DNA of 34,627 bases from JAAYDH01 sp964345825 (GTDB taxonomy: Bacteria > Bacillota_I > Bacilli_A > RFN20 > CAG-826), in NCBI GenBank assembly GCA_964345825.1, contig CAYFSI010000008.1, positions 1 to 34,627 of the forward strand, read 5' to 3'. How positions within the stretch are numbered: position 1 is the stretch's first letter; each line of letters begins with the position of its first letter. Made by a program: the position numbers and the translations under genes. The notes below the pieces were generated by a model. It was given only the letters and a program-made list of their open reading frames with translations, was not told where the DNA came from and ran no database searches. This document shows positions 1 through 7,947 of this stretch, one piece after another.

Positions 1-473
1 GTTATCCTCTAGAAATAAATAAAGGATTACCGATGGGCAATCAAACCAGTCAGTACTTTGCCTTACTCTACCTAAGCGATATCGATCGTTACATAAAAGA
101 AAAATTAAGAATAAAGTATTATCTTCGCTATATGGATGACTTGTTATTGATTGTTAAAACAAAAGCAGAAGCAAAAGAGATATTCATCGATTTATCGAAG
201 AAGATAGAGGAGCATTTATTAGCGGTTAATCCTAAGTCACATTACTTTCCACTGGTCAATGGTTTTGAAATTATTGGTTGGCGGTATCATCTCACGAGCA
301 CAGGCAAGATCATTATGACAGTTCGAAAAAGCACGAAGAAAAGAATCAAACTCAGGTTATATAAAAGTCTCGATGTGAATAACCATAAAAATAAAAGTCA
401 AATAATCGCCGCATACAAAGGATTTCTAAGAAATGGGAATAGTTATCGCTTTTCGACCCAACTTTTTGATTAG
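1..473 (+). CDS. Reverse transcriptase, C-terminal part (DGR-like; 5' end outside window)
   Basis: The open frame enters from the left edge and ends with TAG at 471-473, giving about 156 residues. Visible RT signatures are GLPMGNQTSQ (motif 4) and, about 35 residues on, YLRYMDDLLL with the catalytic YxDD box, followed by a thumb region with a basic patch (TVRKSTKKRIKLRL). In most bacterial RTs, such as group II introns and retrons, motif 4 reads QGxxxSP. A GxxxSQ form is known from diversity-generating retroelement (DGR) RTs, so that lineage is the best guess. About 200 N-terminal residues would lie upstream. No template repeat or accessory gene is visible inside the window, so a DGR is not proven. 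An 8-bp inverted repeat (451-458 with 476-483) spans the stop codon. Confidence 0.8.
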   Translation, partial: YPLEINKGLPMGNQTSQYFALLYLSDIDRYIKEKLRIKYYLRYMDDLLLIVKTKAEAKEIFIDLSKKIEEHLLAVNPKSHYFPLVNGFEIIGWRYHLTSTGKIIMTVRKSTKKRIKLRLYKSLDVNNHKNKSQIIAAYKGFLRNGNSYRFSTQLFD

Positions 474-626
474 CAGGTCGAAACGACTGCAACTAATGAA
501 TTAATCGACAATTTCCCTATCCTTAGTTTTGTAAGAGAACAAAAAAACGAGAAATATTCGAAAATGGTCATTTTTCTTTCCTACTGATAACAAGCAGTTT
601 CCTTAGGTAGACAAGAACTTGTAAAT

Positions 627-690
627 AAGGACACTATTCTTGATGTCAACCTTGAACTTCCGTTTCACAACAAAAAAGGACACTTTCTTT
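627..690 (+). repeat. Two imperfect direct repeats, possibly an IS21-like end
   Basis: AAGGACACT followed by a T-rich segment and GATG occurs at 627-635 and again at 676-684, with a short inverted repeat ACAAG/CTTGT just upstream at about 611-622. Repeated GGACACT-type motifs near an end recall the multiple terminal repeats of IS21-family elements. No istA or istB gene is present, so this would be a scar. The family assignment is from memory and weak. Confidence 0.25.
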
Positions 691-855
691 TGCGATGTTA
701 AAAATGCGTATTTTTGTTACAGGCATGGCTCCGACAATGAACTCTAAGCGTTTTCAGCAAAATGAAAGCGTTTTTTTCTTTTTCGCGAGTTGTGATTGGA
801 TTTTAATGTTGCGATATTAGTTTGTATTAGTAGCAATATTTTCTAGATGTGATAA

Positions 856-975
856 ACTCTACTAGGCTTTATAGATGATTTAATAGATAAAGCCCCAAAG
901 TTACAAATCGCCTACCAACTATTTATTGATAGTTTGAATACCATACTCGGATCAAAAATTCTCTTAGTACATTAA
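856..975 (+). pseudogene. Possible transposase C-terminal remnant
   Basis: A 39-codon open frame bounded by stops at 853-855 and 973-975 reads like protein (for example DLIDKAPKLQIAYQLFIDSL) and loosely resembles the tail of ISL3-type transposases. There is no start codon or ribosome binding site. It may be chance. Confidence 0.2.
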
Positions 976-1058
976 ATTCAAAGAAGCGCTTCTAAGCTTT
1001 GATGCCAGCGTTTTTTGCTGGTTCATCAGTGTAATTTATACACAGAAAAAGAGAAAAA

Positions 1059-3100
1059 ATGACATTTAAAGACCTAAAAATTATTGACCCAATCTTACGG
1101 GCCATTGAAGGTGAAGGATACGAAGTACCTTCTCCTATTCAAGTAGAAGCAATTCCTTTATTACTTGAACGAAACGATTTATTAGCTAGTGCCCAAACTG
1201 GCACTGGTAAAACCGCGGCTTTTGCTATCCCAATCATTCAACAAGTTGTAGCAGCCAAAGAAAATGATGCTGACTTAGAAAAGCGAATTATTCGCGCGCT
1301 TATCTTAGCGCCAACTCGCGAATTAGCTGAGCAAATTAAACAAAGCTTTCAAACCTATTCTGGAAAGTTAAACATCAAAACTGGCGTTATATATGGTGGA
1401 GTCCGTCAACGCGCTTAAGAAAACATGATCAGAGGTGGGATTGATATTTTAATTGCCACCCCAGGACGATTGATTGACCTTATGCATCAAAAGATTGTTC
1501 GTATTAATACAGTTGAACACTTTGTTCTTGATGAAGCTGATATGCTCCTTGATATGGGTTTTATTAAGGATGTGAAATACATTAAAGGATTCATTCCTAA
1601 AACTAGACAAACGATGATGTTTTCCGCGACTATTTCAAAAGAAATATCCGCTCTAGCTGACGATTTACTTGTTAATCCTAAACATTTAGACATGGCTCCA
1701 CCAGAAAAAATGATTGATAAAATTAGTCACTCAGTGTTTTTTGTTGAAAGAAAAGAAAAATTTGATTTGCTATTAGATTTATTAACGGATAAAAAATTAG
1801 AATCCGTTCTTGTTTTTATGAAAACCAAGCATACCGCTAATAAATTAGTAGAACAACTACAGGAATATGGCGTCGGTGTAGATGCCATTCATGGTAGCAA
1901 GTCACAAAGGGCGCGTCAAACGGCTCTTGATGATTTTAAGAATAAGAAAATTAGAGTCTTAGTCGCTACCGACATCGCAGCTCGAGGAATCGATATTGAT
2001 GAATTAAGTCATGTTATTAATTACGACCTCCCAATAAGTCCAGAAACTTATGTTCATCGTATTGGAAGGACTGGACGTCGTGGATTGACTGGCGAAACTT
2101 TTACATTTTGTAGTAGATCCGAGCGTTCGCTCCTGAGAGCGGTTGAAGCTCATACTGGTCTTAAACTAAAAGTATTAAAATTAGAACCCATAAGTCCTGA
2201 TAGCAAATTTAAGAAAGTATCTGAAGCAAAGATAAACGAGAGCGAACTTTTAAAAGATATGCCTACAAAATCGAGTGACAATTTATATAAAAGCAATCAT
2301 GACTCACGCGATGATAAAGATAACTTTCGAAGCGTAGCTAGATTCAAACCCAAGAAAAATAGCCAAGGAGATTTCATTGACAACGCTCCAGGTAATTTTG
2401 CAAAGCAAAAAAGGTCAACTCACAAGAAAAAGAAAATCTGTGAAAATGGTATTTCAACATCTTTTGACGAAGTTAAAATAAAGAAAAACAATGAACTTTC
2501 AAAATTGGAAAAACCATCAGCAACATTTAAAGAGGACTCAGCCAAAAAAGCATTAAAAGAACCACGCCGTGAATATTCTTCTCATTCTAACAAACCACAT
2601 TTTGACAAAAATGATGGAGAAAGAAAAACCTATAATCAACAAATCAATTACGCAAAACGCGATAGTGGTTTTAATAAAGAAGAAGGAAATGATGGTTTTC
2701 TTATAATGACAAAAAAAGATTCCATGAATATGGCGGATTCGTTAAACGTGATCACACTACTCATAGCGAAGGCACTAGTAACGAAAATAAGCCGACTCAT
2801 GAAGAATCCTCTAGAGGTTCATCTTCTCGCCCAAATTATGAAAATCACTCACGTTCAAAAAGTGGTCAAAATGAAGGACGACCGTTCGTTGGCATAGATT
2901 ATAAGACCAAAAGAGATTATTCAAAGAGTAATCGTACTCCACGAAGTGACAGTAAAGAAACCACTCCAAAACGATTTTCAAACGATAATAGCTCTGGAAG
3001 AAACAATGAAAATCGGCCAACTTTAGGATTAAATCATAATAAGCAACCCCATTCCAGTCGTGGTTACCAAGGGAAGCCAAGAAGAAAGGCTTCTTATTAA
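1059..3100 (+). pseudogene. DEAD-box RNA helicase, interrupted by a nonsense codon and a frameshift
   Basis: The N-terminal piece (1059-1418) has the Q motif, motif I AQTGTGKT and motif Ia PTRELAEQ. It stops at TAA 1416-1418, where relatives have Gln (GVxQRxQEN), so one C-to-T change explains the stop. The same frame continues with motif II DEAD, SAT (III), VATDIAARGID (V) and HRIGRTGR (VI). Around 2696-2699 (a TTTT run) one base appears to be missing: after it the +2 frame stays open to TAA 3098-3100 and continues the Arg/Asn/Ser-rich basic tail, ending KPRRKASY. The continuous frame would be about 680 residues, a CshA/DeaD-like protein with a long RNA-binding tail. An ATG at 1425, just after the stop, could restart the second part. 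Two lesions favour a decaying gene, but assembly error is possible. Confidence 0.85.
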
Positions 3101-3132
3101 TTTACATAGTACTAAAACAATTGAAATAAACG

Positions 3133-3155
3133 TCATGCATTAGCATGATTTTTAT
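3133..3155 (+). terminator. Rho-independent terminator after the helicase gene
   Basis: Stem TCATGC (3133-3138) with GCATGA (3143-3148), loop ATTA, followed by a T-rich run. It lies 32 nt after the last helicase codon and ahead of the metal-resistance promoter. Confidence 0.65.
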
Positions 3156-3179
3156 TATTTAAAAAAGTAATAGTTTTTA

Positions 3180-3208
3180 TTGATTATATGAAAGCGCGTT
3201 CATATAAT
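3180..3208 (+). promoter_or_regulatory. Promoter with overlapping ArsR/SmtB-type operator
   Basis: A -35 TTGATT (3180-3185), 17-bp spacer and -10 TATAAT (3203-3208) form a strong promoter. Over it lies a 26-bp palindrome (3183-3208) with 10-bp arms ATTATATGAA and TTCATATAAT around GCGC, broken by a single mismatch pair. The TGAA-N6-TTCA core is the typical operator of ArsR/SmtB zinc/cadmium sensors. It covers the spacer and -10 box, so repressor binding should block RNA polymerase. AGGTGAG at 3209-3215 is the ribosome binding site of the next gene, so the mRNA leader must be very short. Confidence 0.8.
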
Positions 3209-3223
3209 AGGTGAGTATTTATT

Positions 3224-3583
3224 ATGAAAAAAGCAAACTATTTAAATAAAATACAAAAATTGTTCTTCATTGTTTCCGACAATACTCGTCTGAAAATAAT
3301 GATGAGCCTTTTGGATGTCAACCAATGCCCTAGTAGTGAGAGCGCTCATTGCGGAAAGTGCCAGACTTTGATTTGCATGCCCTCAAAGAGTGTCGGCGAC
3401 ATTGCTCGAGAGATAGATGCTTCTCCTTCACTAGTATCTCATCAAATCCGTGTTCTTAAGGATCAAGGATTAGTGAGTAGCAAAAAAGAAGGTTTGAAAG
3501 TCTACTATCGTTTGAAAGATGGACATGTTCAACAACTAATTCATGTCGCAATGGAACATGTTATGGAGGAAGACAAAAAATGA
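3224..3583 (+). CDS. ArsR/SmtB-family metal-sensing repressor
   Basis: This 119-aa winged-helix protein probably represses its own operon until zinc or a similar metal binds. The helix-turn-helix runs about residues 55-80 (SVGDIAREIDASPSLVSHQI), followed by the wing. At the C-terminus D99-x-H101-x10-H112-x2-E115 exactly matches the alpha-5 metal site DxHx10HxxE of SmtB/CzrA-type zinc sensors. In addition, residues 35-51 form a cysteine-rich insert (Cys35, 43, 46, 51) between the first helices and the HTH; it differs from the usual CxC site of CadC and ArsR and could be a second metal site. The gene overlaps the ATPase start by 4 nt (ATGA). Metal identity (Zn, Cd or Pb) is inferred. Confidence 0.9.
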   Translation: MKKANYLNKIQKLFFIVSDNTRLKIMMSLLDVNQCPSSESAHCGKCQTLICMPSKSVGDIAREIDASPSLVSHQIRVLKDQGLVSSKKEGLKVYYRLKDGHVQQLIHVAMEHVMEEDKK

Positions 3584-5745
3584 TTAAAAAAGTATACGAT
3601 ATTTCTGGTTTTGATTGCGCAAATTGCGCGACAAAAACAGAAGCGCATCTAAATAAATATCCTGGTATCACTTATGCGAGAATCGATTTCGCAGGCAACC
3701 ATCTTTATATTTCATATGAAGATAAAGAATTAACTAAGCAAGAAGTTCTCAACATTATTAAAGAAGTTGAAAGCGATCCAATCGAAATCAAGGATGTCGA
3801 TTATAAGGCTCAGAAATTAAAACTCTTTGATCGTCACACTTTCATCATGATTATGCGCGTTTTGTACGCAGTAATTGTGATTGCTTTGTGTAGTTTTTTC
3901 ATCAAAGACAACAACCTCTATTGGTGGAGATTTGGTCTTTACTTGTCCGCCGTTCTTGTACTTTCTTATGATATTATCTATAAGCCCATTTATAAAATCT
4001 TCCATAAGCAAAACCCAATTGATGAATATCTATTAATCATTATTGCCGCTTTTGGAGCTTTTATTCTCGCATCTTTAGAATATGAACCACATCAAGGCGC
4101 GATTCCATTTTTTCTCCATGAGGAACACGTTGAAGCTATCCTAGTCGTTGGTCTATTCCAAATTGGGCGAGTGGTAGAAGCTATCGCAACCAAGAAGAGC
4201 CGCTTTGCCGTAATGTCGGCGATTAACTTAAGAGCTGAATATGCAAATAGGATAGAGAATGATGAAATAAATCAGGTCAAGCCTGAAGATCTAAAGATTG
4301 GTGATACTATCCTTGTGAAAGTTGGCGAGTCTATTCCTGTCGATGGTCGCATCATTGAAGGAGAAGCCTATCTCGATTTCTCTTCTCTCACTGGAGAATA
4401 TGTTCCTGTTCCCGTTAAAAAAGGACAGCAAGCCTTAAGCGGATGCATCATCAAAAGCGGAACGTTGACCATGATGGTTGAAAAAGTCTATGTCGATTCA
4501 ACAGTTGCTAAGATTATGAACTTAATCTCTACGAGCGGAGAAAGAAAAACCAAAGCCGCTAAATTCATTACTAAGTTTGCCCGGTGGTATACTCCTTTAA
4601 TCGTTTTTATTTCTTTAATGTATATTTTGATTGCTGGATTAGTAACCAAGCAATGGCAAGAGGTCACTTATGAAGGCTTAGAGATATTAGTCATTGCCTG
4701 TCCATGTGCGATTGTCATCAGTGTGCCACTTGCCTATTTCTCTGCAATTGGTTTGTCGAGTAAACACGGTATTGTTGTCAAAGGCACCGATCGATTTGAT
4801 GATTTAGTCAAAATGCGTCTTTTAGTCACAGATAAAACCGGAACCCTAACTCATGGATCCTTCTCCATTCAGGCCATTGTTCCAGCCAATGGAATTAGAG
4901 AAAATCAACTTATGGAATCTCTTTACTCGGCTGAATGCTTATCCATTCACCCAATTGGGAAAGCAATTTGCCACGGCCATAATTTTCGTAAATTAGCGGC
5001 AGAACAACAAGATTTTAAAGAAATTTCCGGTCTTGGCACTGAGACAACCTATCGAAAAAACAACATCATCGCTGGCTCAAAACTATATTTCAGTAATCAT
5101 GGTATTGACACTCCTGATGTTATAGAAATTGGAACCCCCGTGTTTGTGGCAAAAAATGGTATTTACCTCGGATATGTTCTTCTCGCTGATGAACTCAAAG
5201 AAGATGCCCAGCCAATGGTGGACTTACTCCATAAAGAAAATATTGAAATTCTCCTATTAACTGGTGATAAAGAAGAAAACGCAAAAAATTTATGCCAAAT
5301 TTTAGGTATTGATCGCTATGTCAGCGAACTCACTCCAGAAGGAAAAACTAAAGTACTGGAAATTGAAATGGAGCATCAAAAGGGCGTAGCCTTTATTGGC
5401 GATGGCATCAATGATGCCCCCTCCATTAAAAGAAGCGATATCGGCATCGCTATGGGTGGAATTGGCAGTGATACCGCGGTCGAAAGCGCAGATATCGTTA
5501 TCATGAACGATGATCCAGCAAAAGTGTATGATGCTTATAAGATTGCTAAAATGGCAAGAAACACTGCCATGTTTAATATCATTTTCTCCCTATTTGTTAA
5601 GACAGCGGTAATGATTCTAGTTATGCTAAATGTAAACTTGCCAATGTTTGTAGCCGTCTTAGCGGATACAGGTCTAACGGTCTTAATGGTTATTAACTCA
5701 CTAATCCTTTTATATCGACCAGTGCGAAGAATCAAAATATCGTGA
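3580..5745 (+). CDS. P1B-type heavy-metal ATPase (Zn/Cd/Pb efflux, ZntA/CadA-like)
   Basis: 721-aa membrane pump that exports divalent soft metals using ATP. In order: an N-terminal HMA domain with GFDCANC (Cys13, Cys16); hydrophobic segments from about residue 85; the actuator SLTGE; the membrane ion site Cys374-Pro-Cys376; the phosphorylation motif DKTGTLT (Asp418); the HP motif in SIHPIGKAI; and the hinge GDGINDAP. The final membrane pair holds LADTGLTVLMVINS, whose Asp is characteristic of the Zn/Cd/Pb class (P1B-2) and separates it from copper pumps. It is co-transcribed with the overlapping ArsR/SmtB sensor, which fits induction by the exported metal. Length is normal for the family. 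Confidence 0.95.
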   Translation: MIKKVYDISGFDCANCATKTEAHLNKYPGITYARIDFAGNHLYISYEDKELTKQEVLNIIKEVESDPIEIKDVDYKAQKLKLFDRHTFIMIMRVLYAVIVIALCSFFIKDNNLYWWRFGLYLSAVLVLSYDIIYKPIYKIFHKQNPIDEYLLIIIAAFGAFILASLEYEPHQGAIPFFLHEEHVEAILVVGLFQIGRVVEAIATKKSRFAVMSAINLRAEYANRIENDEINQVKPEDLKIGDTILVKVGESIPVDGRIIEGEAYLDFSSLTGEYVPVPVKKGQQALSGCIIKSGTLTMMVEKVYVDSTVAKIMNLISTSGERKTKAAKFITKFARWYTPLIVFISLMYILIAGLVTKQWQEVTYEGLEILVIACPCAIVISVPLAYFSAIGLSSKHGIVVKGTDRFDDLVKMRLLVTDKTGTLTHGSFSIQAIVPANGIRENQLMESLYSAECLSIHPIGKAICHGHNFRKLAAEQQDFKEISGLGTETTYRKNNIIAGSKLYFSNHGIDTPDVIEIGTPVFVAKNGIYLGYVLLADELKEDAQPMVDLLHKENIEILLLTGDKEENAKNLCQILGIDRYVSELTPEGKTKVLEIEMEHQKGVAFIGDGINDAPSIKRSDIGIAMGGIGSDTAVESADIVIMNDDPAKVYDAYKIAKMARNTAMFNIIFSLFVKTAVMILVMLNVNLPMFVAVLADTGLTVLMVINSLILLYRPVRRIKIS

Positions 5746-5766
5746 TTTCATGCAAAGAAAATACCG

Positions 5767-5804
5767 TTCTACTCTTCGAAAAAGGGGAGTAGAATTTTTC
5801 TTTT
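5767..5804 (+). terminator. Rho-independent terminator of the metal-efflux operon
   Basis: Stem TTCTACTC (5767-5774) with GAGTAGAA (5787-5794), extended inward by G-T pairs, followed by TTTTTCTTTT. It lies 21 nt after the ATPase stop. Confidence 0.85.
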
Positions 5805-5849
5805 AAACAATAGAGAAACAAAAACTTTGTGATGCCTTAAAATATGGGC

Positions 5850-6530
5850 ATGAAATTAAAAGATTTGAAGTTACCACATTATTCGCTTTGCGAAGAATTA
5901 ATCTCCGCTATCTCACATGGCATTGGCGCTCTTTTAAGCATTGTCGGTTTGATTCTATGCCTAATCAAAGTTGTTCCTATGAATGACCCTTGGCGATTAG
6001 GGGTTGTGTTAGTTTACGGGACATCATTAATTATTCTATTTACTATGTCGTGCCTTTATCACTCACTGGCTCGCAATAAAGGAAAAAAAGTTTTGCGTAT
6101 CATGGATCATAATATGATTTTTTTTCTAGTAGCGGGAAGCTACACTCCGTACACCCTTGTCGCCTTAAGGCCGATGAATATCTTTGGTTGGGGAACATCG
6201 ACAGTCGCTTTTCTCATCTTCGCTTTTGTTTGGATATTCTGCATTATTGGAACTATTTTCAATTCCATTAATCTAAAAAAATACGGTTGGTTAAGTATGA
6301 CTTGTTATCTTGTGGCTGGTTGGTGCATTATGGTGGCTTTCGTGCCACTTTGGGATGCTCTCGGTCAAACTGGCTTCTACCTCATAATATCTTCAGGCAT
6401 CGCTTATACCCTCGGGGCAGTTATTTATGGCATTGGGAAAAAGATTCAATATGCTCATTCAGTATTCCACTTCTTTATTCTTATCGGGGCGATATTGATG
6501 TTTTTCTCAATTTATTTCTTTGTTCTTTAA
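5850..6530 (+). CDS. Hemolysin III / PAQR family membrane protein (TrhA/YqfA-like)
   Basis: About 226 aa, seven predicted membrane segments. Family marks are EELISAISHGIGALLSI near the N-terminus, the LYHSL segment, a central DHNMIFFLVAGSYTPY segment, and the C-terminal His motif AHSVFHFF; these histidines correspond to the predicted zinc site of PAQR proteins. Bacterial members affect membrane energetics and lipid homeostasis; hemolysin is a historical name. An in-frame ATG lies 6 nt earlier (5844), but neither has a Shine-Dalgarno site. A TAAAAT box at 5838-5843 ends 6 nt before the ATG at 5850, so I prefer 5850 with a leaderless mRNA. It is separated from the metal-efflux operon by a terminator. 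Confidence 0.85.
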   Translation: MKLKDLKLPHYSLCEELISAISHGIGALLSIVGLILCLIKVVPMNDPWRLGVVLVYGTSLIILFTMSCLYHSLARNKGKKVLRIMDHNMIFFLVAGSYTPYTLVALRPMNIFGWGTSTVAFLIFAFVWIFCIIGTIFNSINLKKYGWLSMTCYLVAGWCIMVAFVPLWDALGQTGFYLIISSGIAYTLGAVIYGIGKKIQYAHSVFHFFILIGAILMFFSIYFFVL

Positions 6531-6560
6531 AAAAACCTCTCTTTAGAGAGGCTTTAAATA
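6531..6560 (-). terminator. Terminator between convergent hemolysin III and deoD genes
   Basis: Stem CCTCTC (6536-6541) with GAGAGG (6546-6551), loop TTTA. Read on the minus strand the stem is followed by seven T, so it serves deoD best; on the plus strand the T tract is poorer, but it may act in both directions. Confidence 0.75.
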
Positions 6561-6570
6561 TTAAGAAATA

Positions 6571-7293
6571 TTATTTAGCGAATTTTTCCGCTGTGGCAAT
6601 CGCGACTTCAATCATTTTTCCTAAGCCTAATTGTCTTTGCTCAACTGTCGCTTTTTCGCCTTTATTGATGAAACTATCGGTAACAGTTAATAAGCAGAGA
6701 GCTTTTTTCTTTAATCTCGCGGCGTTGCAATACAAGGAATAGGATTCCATCTCAACACCTAATAGGTTGAGTTTCGCCCATTTCTTCCAAGTATCGGGAT
6801 CATCATCATAGAAGACATCAGCGGAGAGGATGTTACCACCATGATAGGTGATGCCTTTAGCTTTGCATTGACTATATGCTTCAATCGCTAATTCAAAATC
6901 AGCTCCTGCTGATAATGTGCCATTAAGTCCGTATTGTCCTTGCCAGTTGCTATCGGTTGAGGCAGTGGTGGCAATTAAGACATCGAATAAATTAATTTCT
7001 GGTTGGTAGGAACCACAGGTTCCAACCCGGATAATCGCTTCGACTCCATATCCTGTATAAAGTTCATAGGAATAGATGCCAATAGAAGGTTGTCCCATTC
7101 CTGAAGCCATTACTGAAATTCTTTTCCCGTTTTTGGTGAAACCAGTATAACCGAGGATTCCGCGAACTCTGGTTACTTCCTCGAAGTCATGTAAATAAGT
7201 CTCGGCAATCCATTTTGCGCGAAGAGGATCTCCGGGCATGAGAACGACATTTGCAAATGCACCTGGCTTTGCGTTGATATGTGGTGTGGCCAT
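6571..7293 (-). CDS. deoD: Purine nucleoside phosphorylase, DeoD type
   Basis: 240-aa cytosolic enzyme of purine salvage: it phosphorolyses purine (deoxy)ribonucleosides to base and (deoxy)ribose-1-phosphate. The start MATPHINAKPGAFA, the phosphate-binding MPGDPLRAKWIA, VIRVGTCGS-like IIRVGTCGSYQP, the ribose/base segment GVEMESYSLY and TVTDSF are all typical of the hexameric E. coli-type enzyme, and the length is normal. A TTG six codons upstream is in frame, but AAAAGGAGA (minus strand, 7299-7306) sits just ahead of the ATG at 7293, which fixes the start. Monocistronic with its own promoter and terminator. Confidence 0.95.
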   Translation of the reverse strand: MATPHINAKPGAFANVVLMPGDPLRAKWIAETYLHDFEEVTRVRGILGYTGFTKNGKRISVMASGMGQPSIGIYSYELYTGYGVEAIIRVGTCGSYQPEINLFDVLIATTASTDSNWQGQYGLNGTLSAGADFELAIEAYSQCKAKGITYHGGNILSADVFYDDDPDTWKKWAKLNLLGVEMESYSLYCNAARLKKKALCLLTVTDSFINKGEKATVEQRQLGLGKMIEVAIATAEKFAK

Positions 7294-7328
7294 ATTTTCT
7301 CCTTTTGACAAGTAATAATGCCACGCTT

Positions 7329-7357
7329 ATTTTAGCGCATCTCGTTATCTCTCACAA
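7329..7357 (-). promoter_or_regulatory. deoD promoter
   Basis: On the minus strand: -35 TTGTGA (7357-7352), 17-bp spacer, -10 TAAAAT (7334-7329), about 35 nt before the deoD start and upstream of its ribosome binding site. Confidence 0.5.
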
Positions 7358-7371
7358 ATAAAGTTTATTCT

Positions 7372-7400
7372 TTGACCTTTTTCGGGCGTATCGTTAAACT
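7372..7400 (+). promoter_or_regulatory. Promoter of the RQC-like gene; predicts a leaderless mRNA
   Basis: -35 TTGACC (7372-7377), 17-bp spacer, -10 TAAACT (7395-7400). The ATG at 7407 lies exactly where transcription should begin, and no Shine-Dalgarno site can fit. Confidence 0.55.
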
Positions 7401-7406
7401 TAACAT

Positions 7407-7790
7407 ATGAAAGAATTAAAACTATCAATTACTCATTATAAAGTGCTTCACACTGTTTTTTCTCTTAATCTTTTATCCTTGTATCCTAATCAAGAAGGTG
7501 TCTATAAAATATTGACGGGTAATGATAATAACGAGATTCAAGAAATAAGGAATTTGCCCACTTTTGGAGTCTTAATTTCCTATTCTAGTAAAAAGATATG
7601 CCACTATGTTTTATCCTTGATTCGTTATGGCTTTTTAAAGAATGTCTTTGATCCTAAAAGTGAAGATTTGTATTTAGAAGTAAGCGGAAAAGGAAAAGAA
7701 TATCTTCAGATATTTTTGGATAAGCAGAAATCTCCTTATCGCCGAATAATTAAGCCTATAAAACCTAGCATCGTCAAAATTGTAAAATAA
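7407..7790 (+). CDS. Small protein resembling a stand-alone RQC (winged-helix) domain
   Basis: 127 aa, soluble, basic C-terminus (YRRIIKPIKPSIVKIVK). Residues about 50-100 look like the RQC winged helix of RecQ helicases: a hydrophobic FGVLISYSSKKICHYVLSLI segment, then YGFLKNVFD, then the wing YLEVSGKGKEYL. There are no helicase motifs. It could be a DNA-binding or regulatory protein; the resemblance is by eye and moderate. It is transcribed divergently from deoD and stands alone. The start is placed by the promoter, since the ATG lies 6 nt after the -10 box and has no ribosome binding site. Confidence 0.55.
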   Translation: MKELKLSITHYKVLHTVFSLNLLSLYPNQEGVYKILTGNDNNEIQEIRNLPTFGVLISYSSKKICHYVLSLIRYGFLKNVFDPKSEDLYLEVSGKGKEYLQIFLDKQKSPYRRIIKPIKPSIVKIVK

Positions 7791-7947
7791 ATATAAGAGA
7801 TAATATTTGATATTTGTGCTCTTTTTTTGAAAGACTTGATATTTTTCGCGAAGAATTGTCTCCATTATTGAAAATAAGCATCTTACTTGGTAGAATAAAA
7901 AAGATAAAGAAATAAGTTCTTTAAACTTAAATTAAGGAGCCATCATT

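Larger units (their letters stand above)
474..1058. other. Gene-free stretch with probable mobile-element debris
   Basis: No intact gene is seen on either strand in these 585 bases. It holds two copies of AAGGACACT 49 bp apart (627-635 and 676-684), a short degenerate reading frame (856-975), a perfect 12-bp palindrome AGAAGCGCTTCT at 982-993, and a hairpin CCAGC/GCTGG at 1005-1021 with a T-rich loop just before the helicase gene. No A-rich DGR template repeat could be recognised. Confidence 0.5.

Noticed and set aside
474..1058. DGR template repeat downstream of the RT
   Set aside because: No stretch resembles a lectin-type variable region or occurs twice in the window; the motifs there look like IS debris instead.
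1416..1418. TAA read as Gln (altered genetic code)
   Set aside because: Most other genes here end with TAA in plausible places, including overlapping stop/start junctions, and the helicase has a second lesion. A simple mutation or error explains it better.
2690..2720. Programmed frameshift in the helicase gene
   Set aside because: The A7 run at 2711-2717 is suggestive, but the frame change fits best a lost T at 2696-2699, and the gene already has a nonsense codon.
2811..3080. 89-aa reading frame on the minus strand
   Set aside because: It lies over the frameshifted tail of the helicase, has no ribosome binding site and no recognisable protein features.
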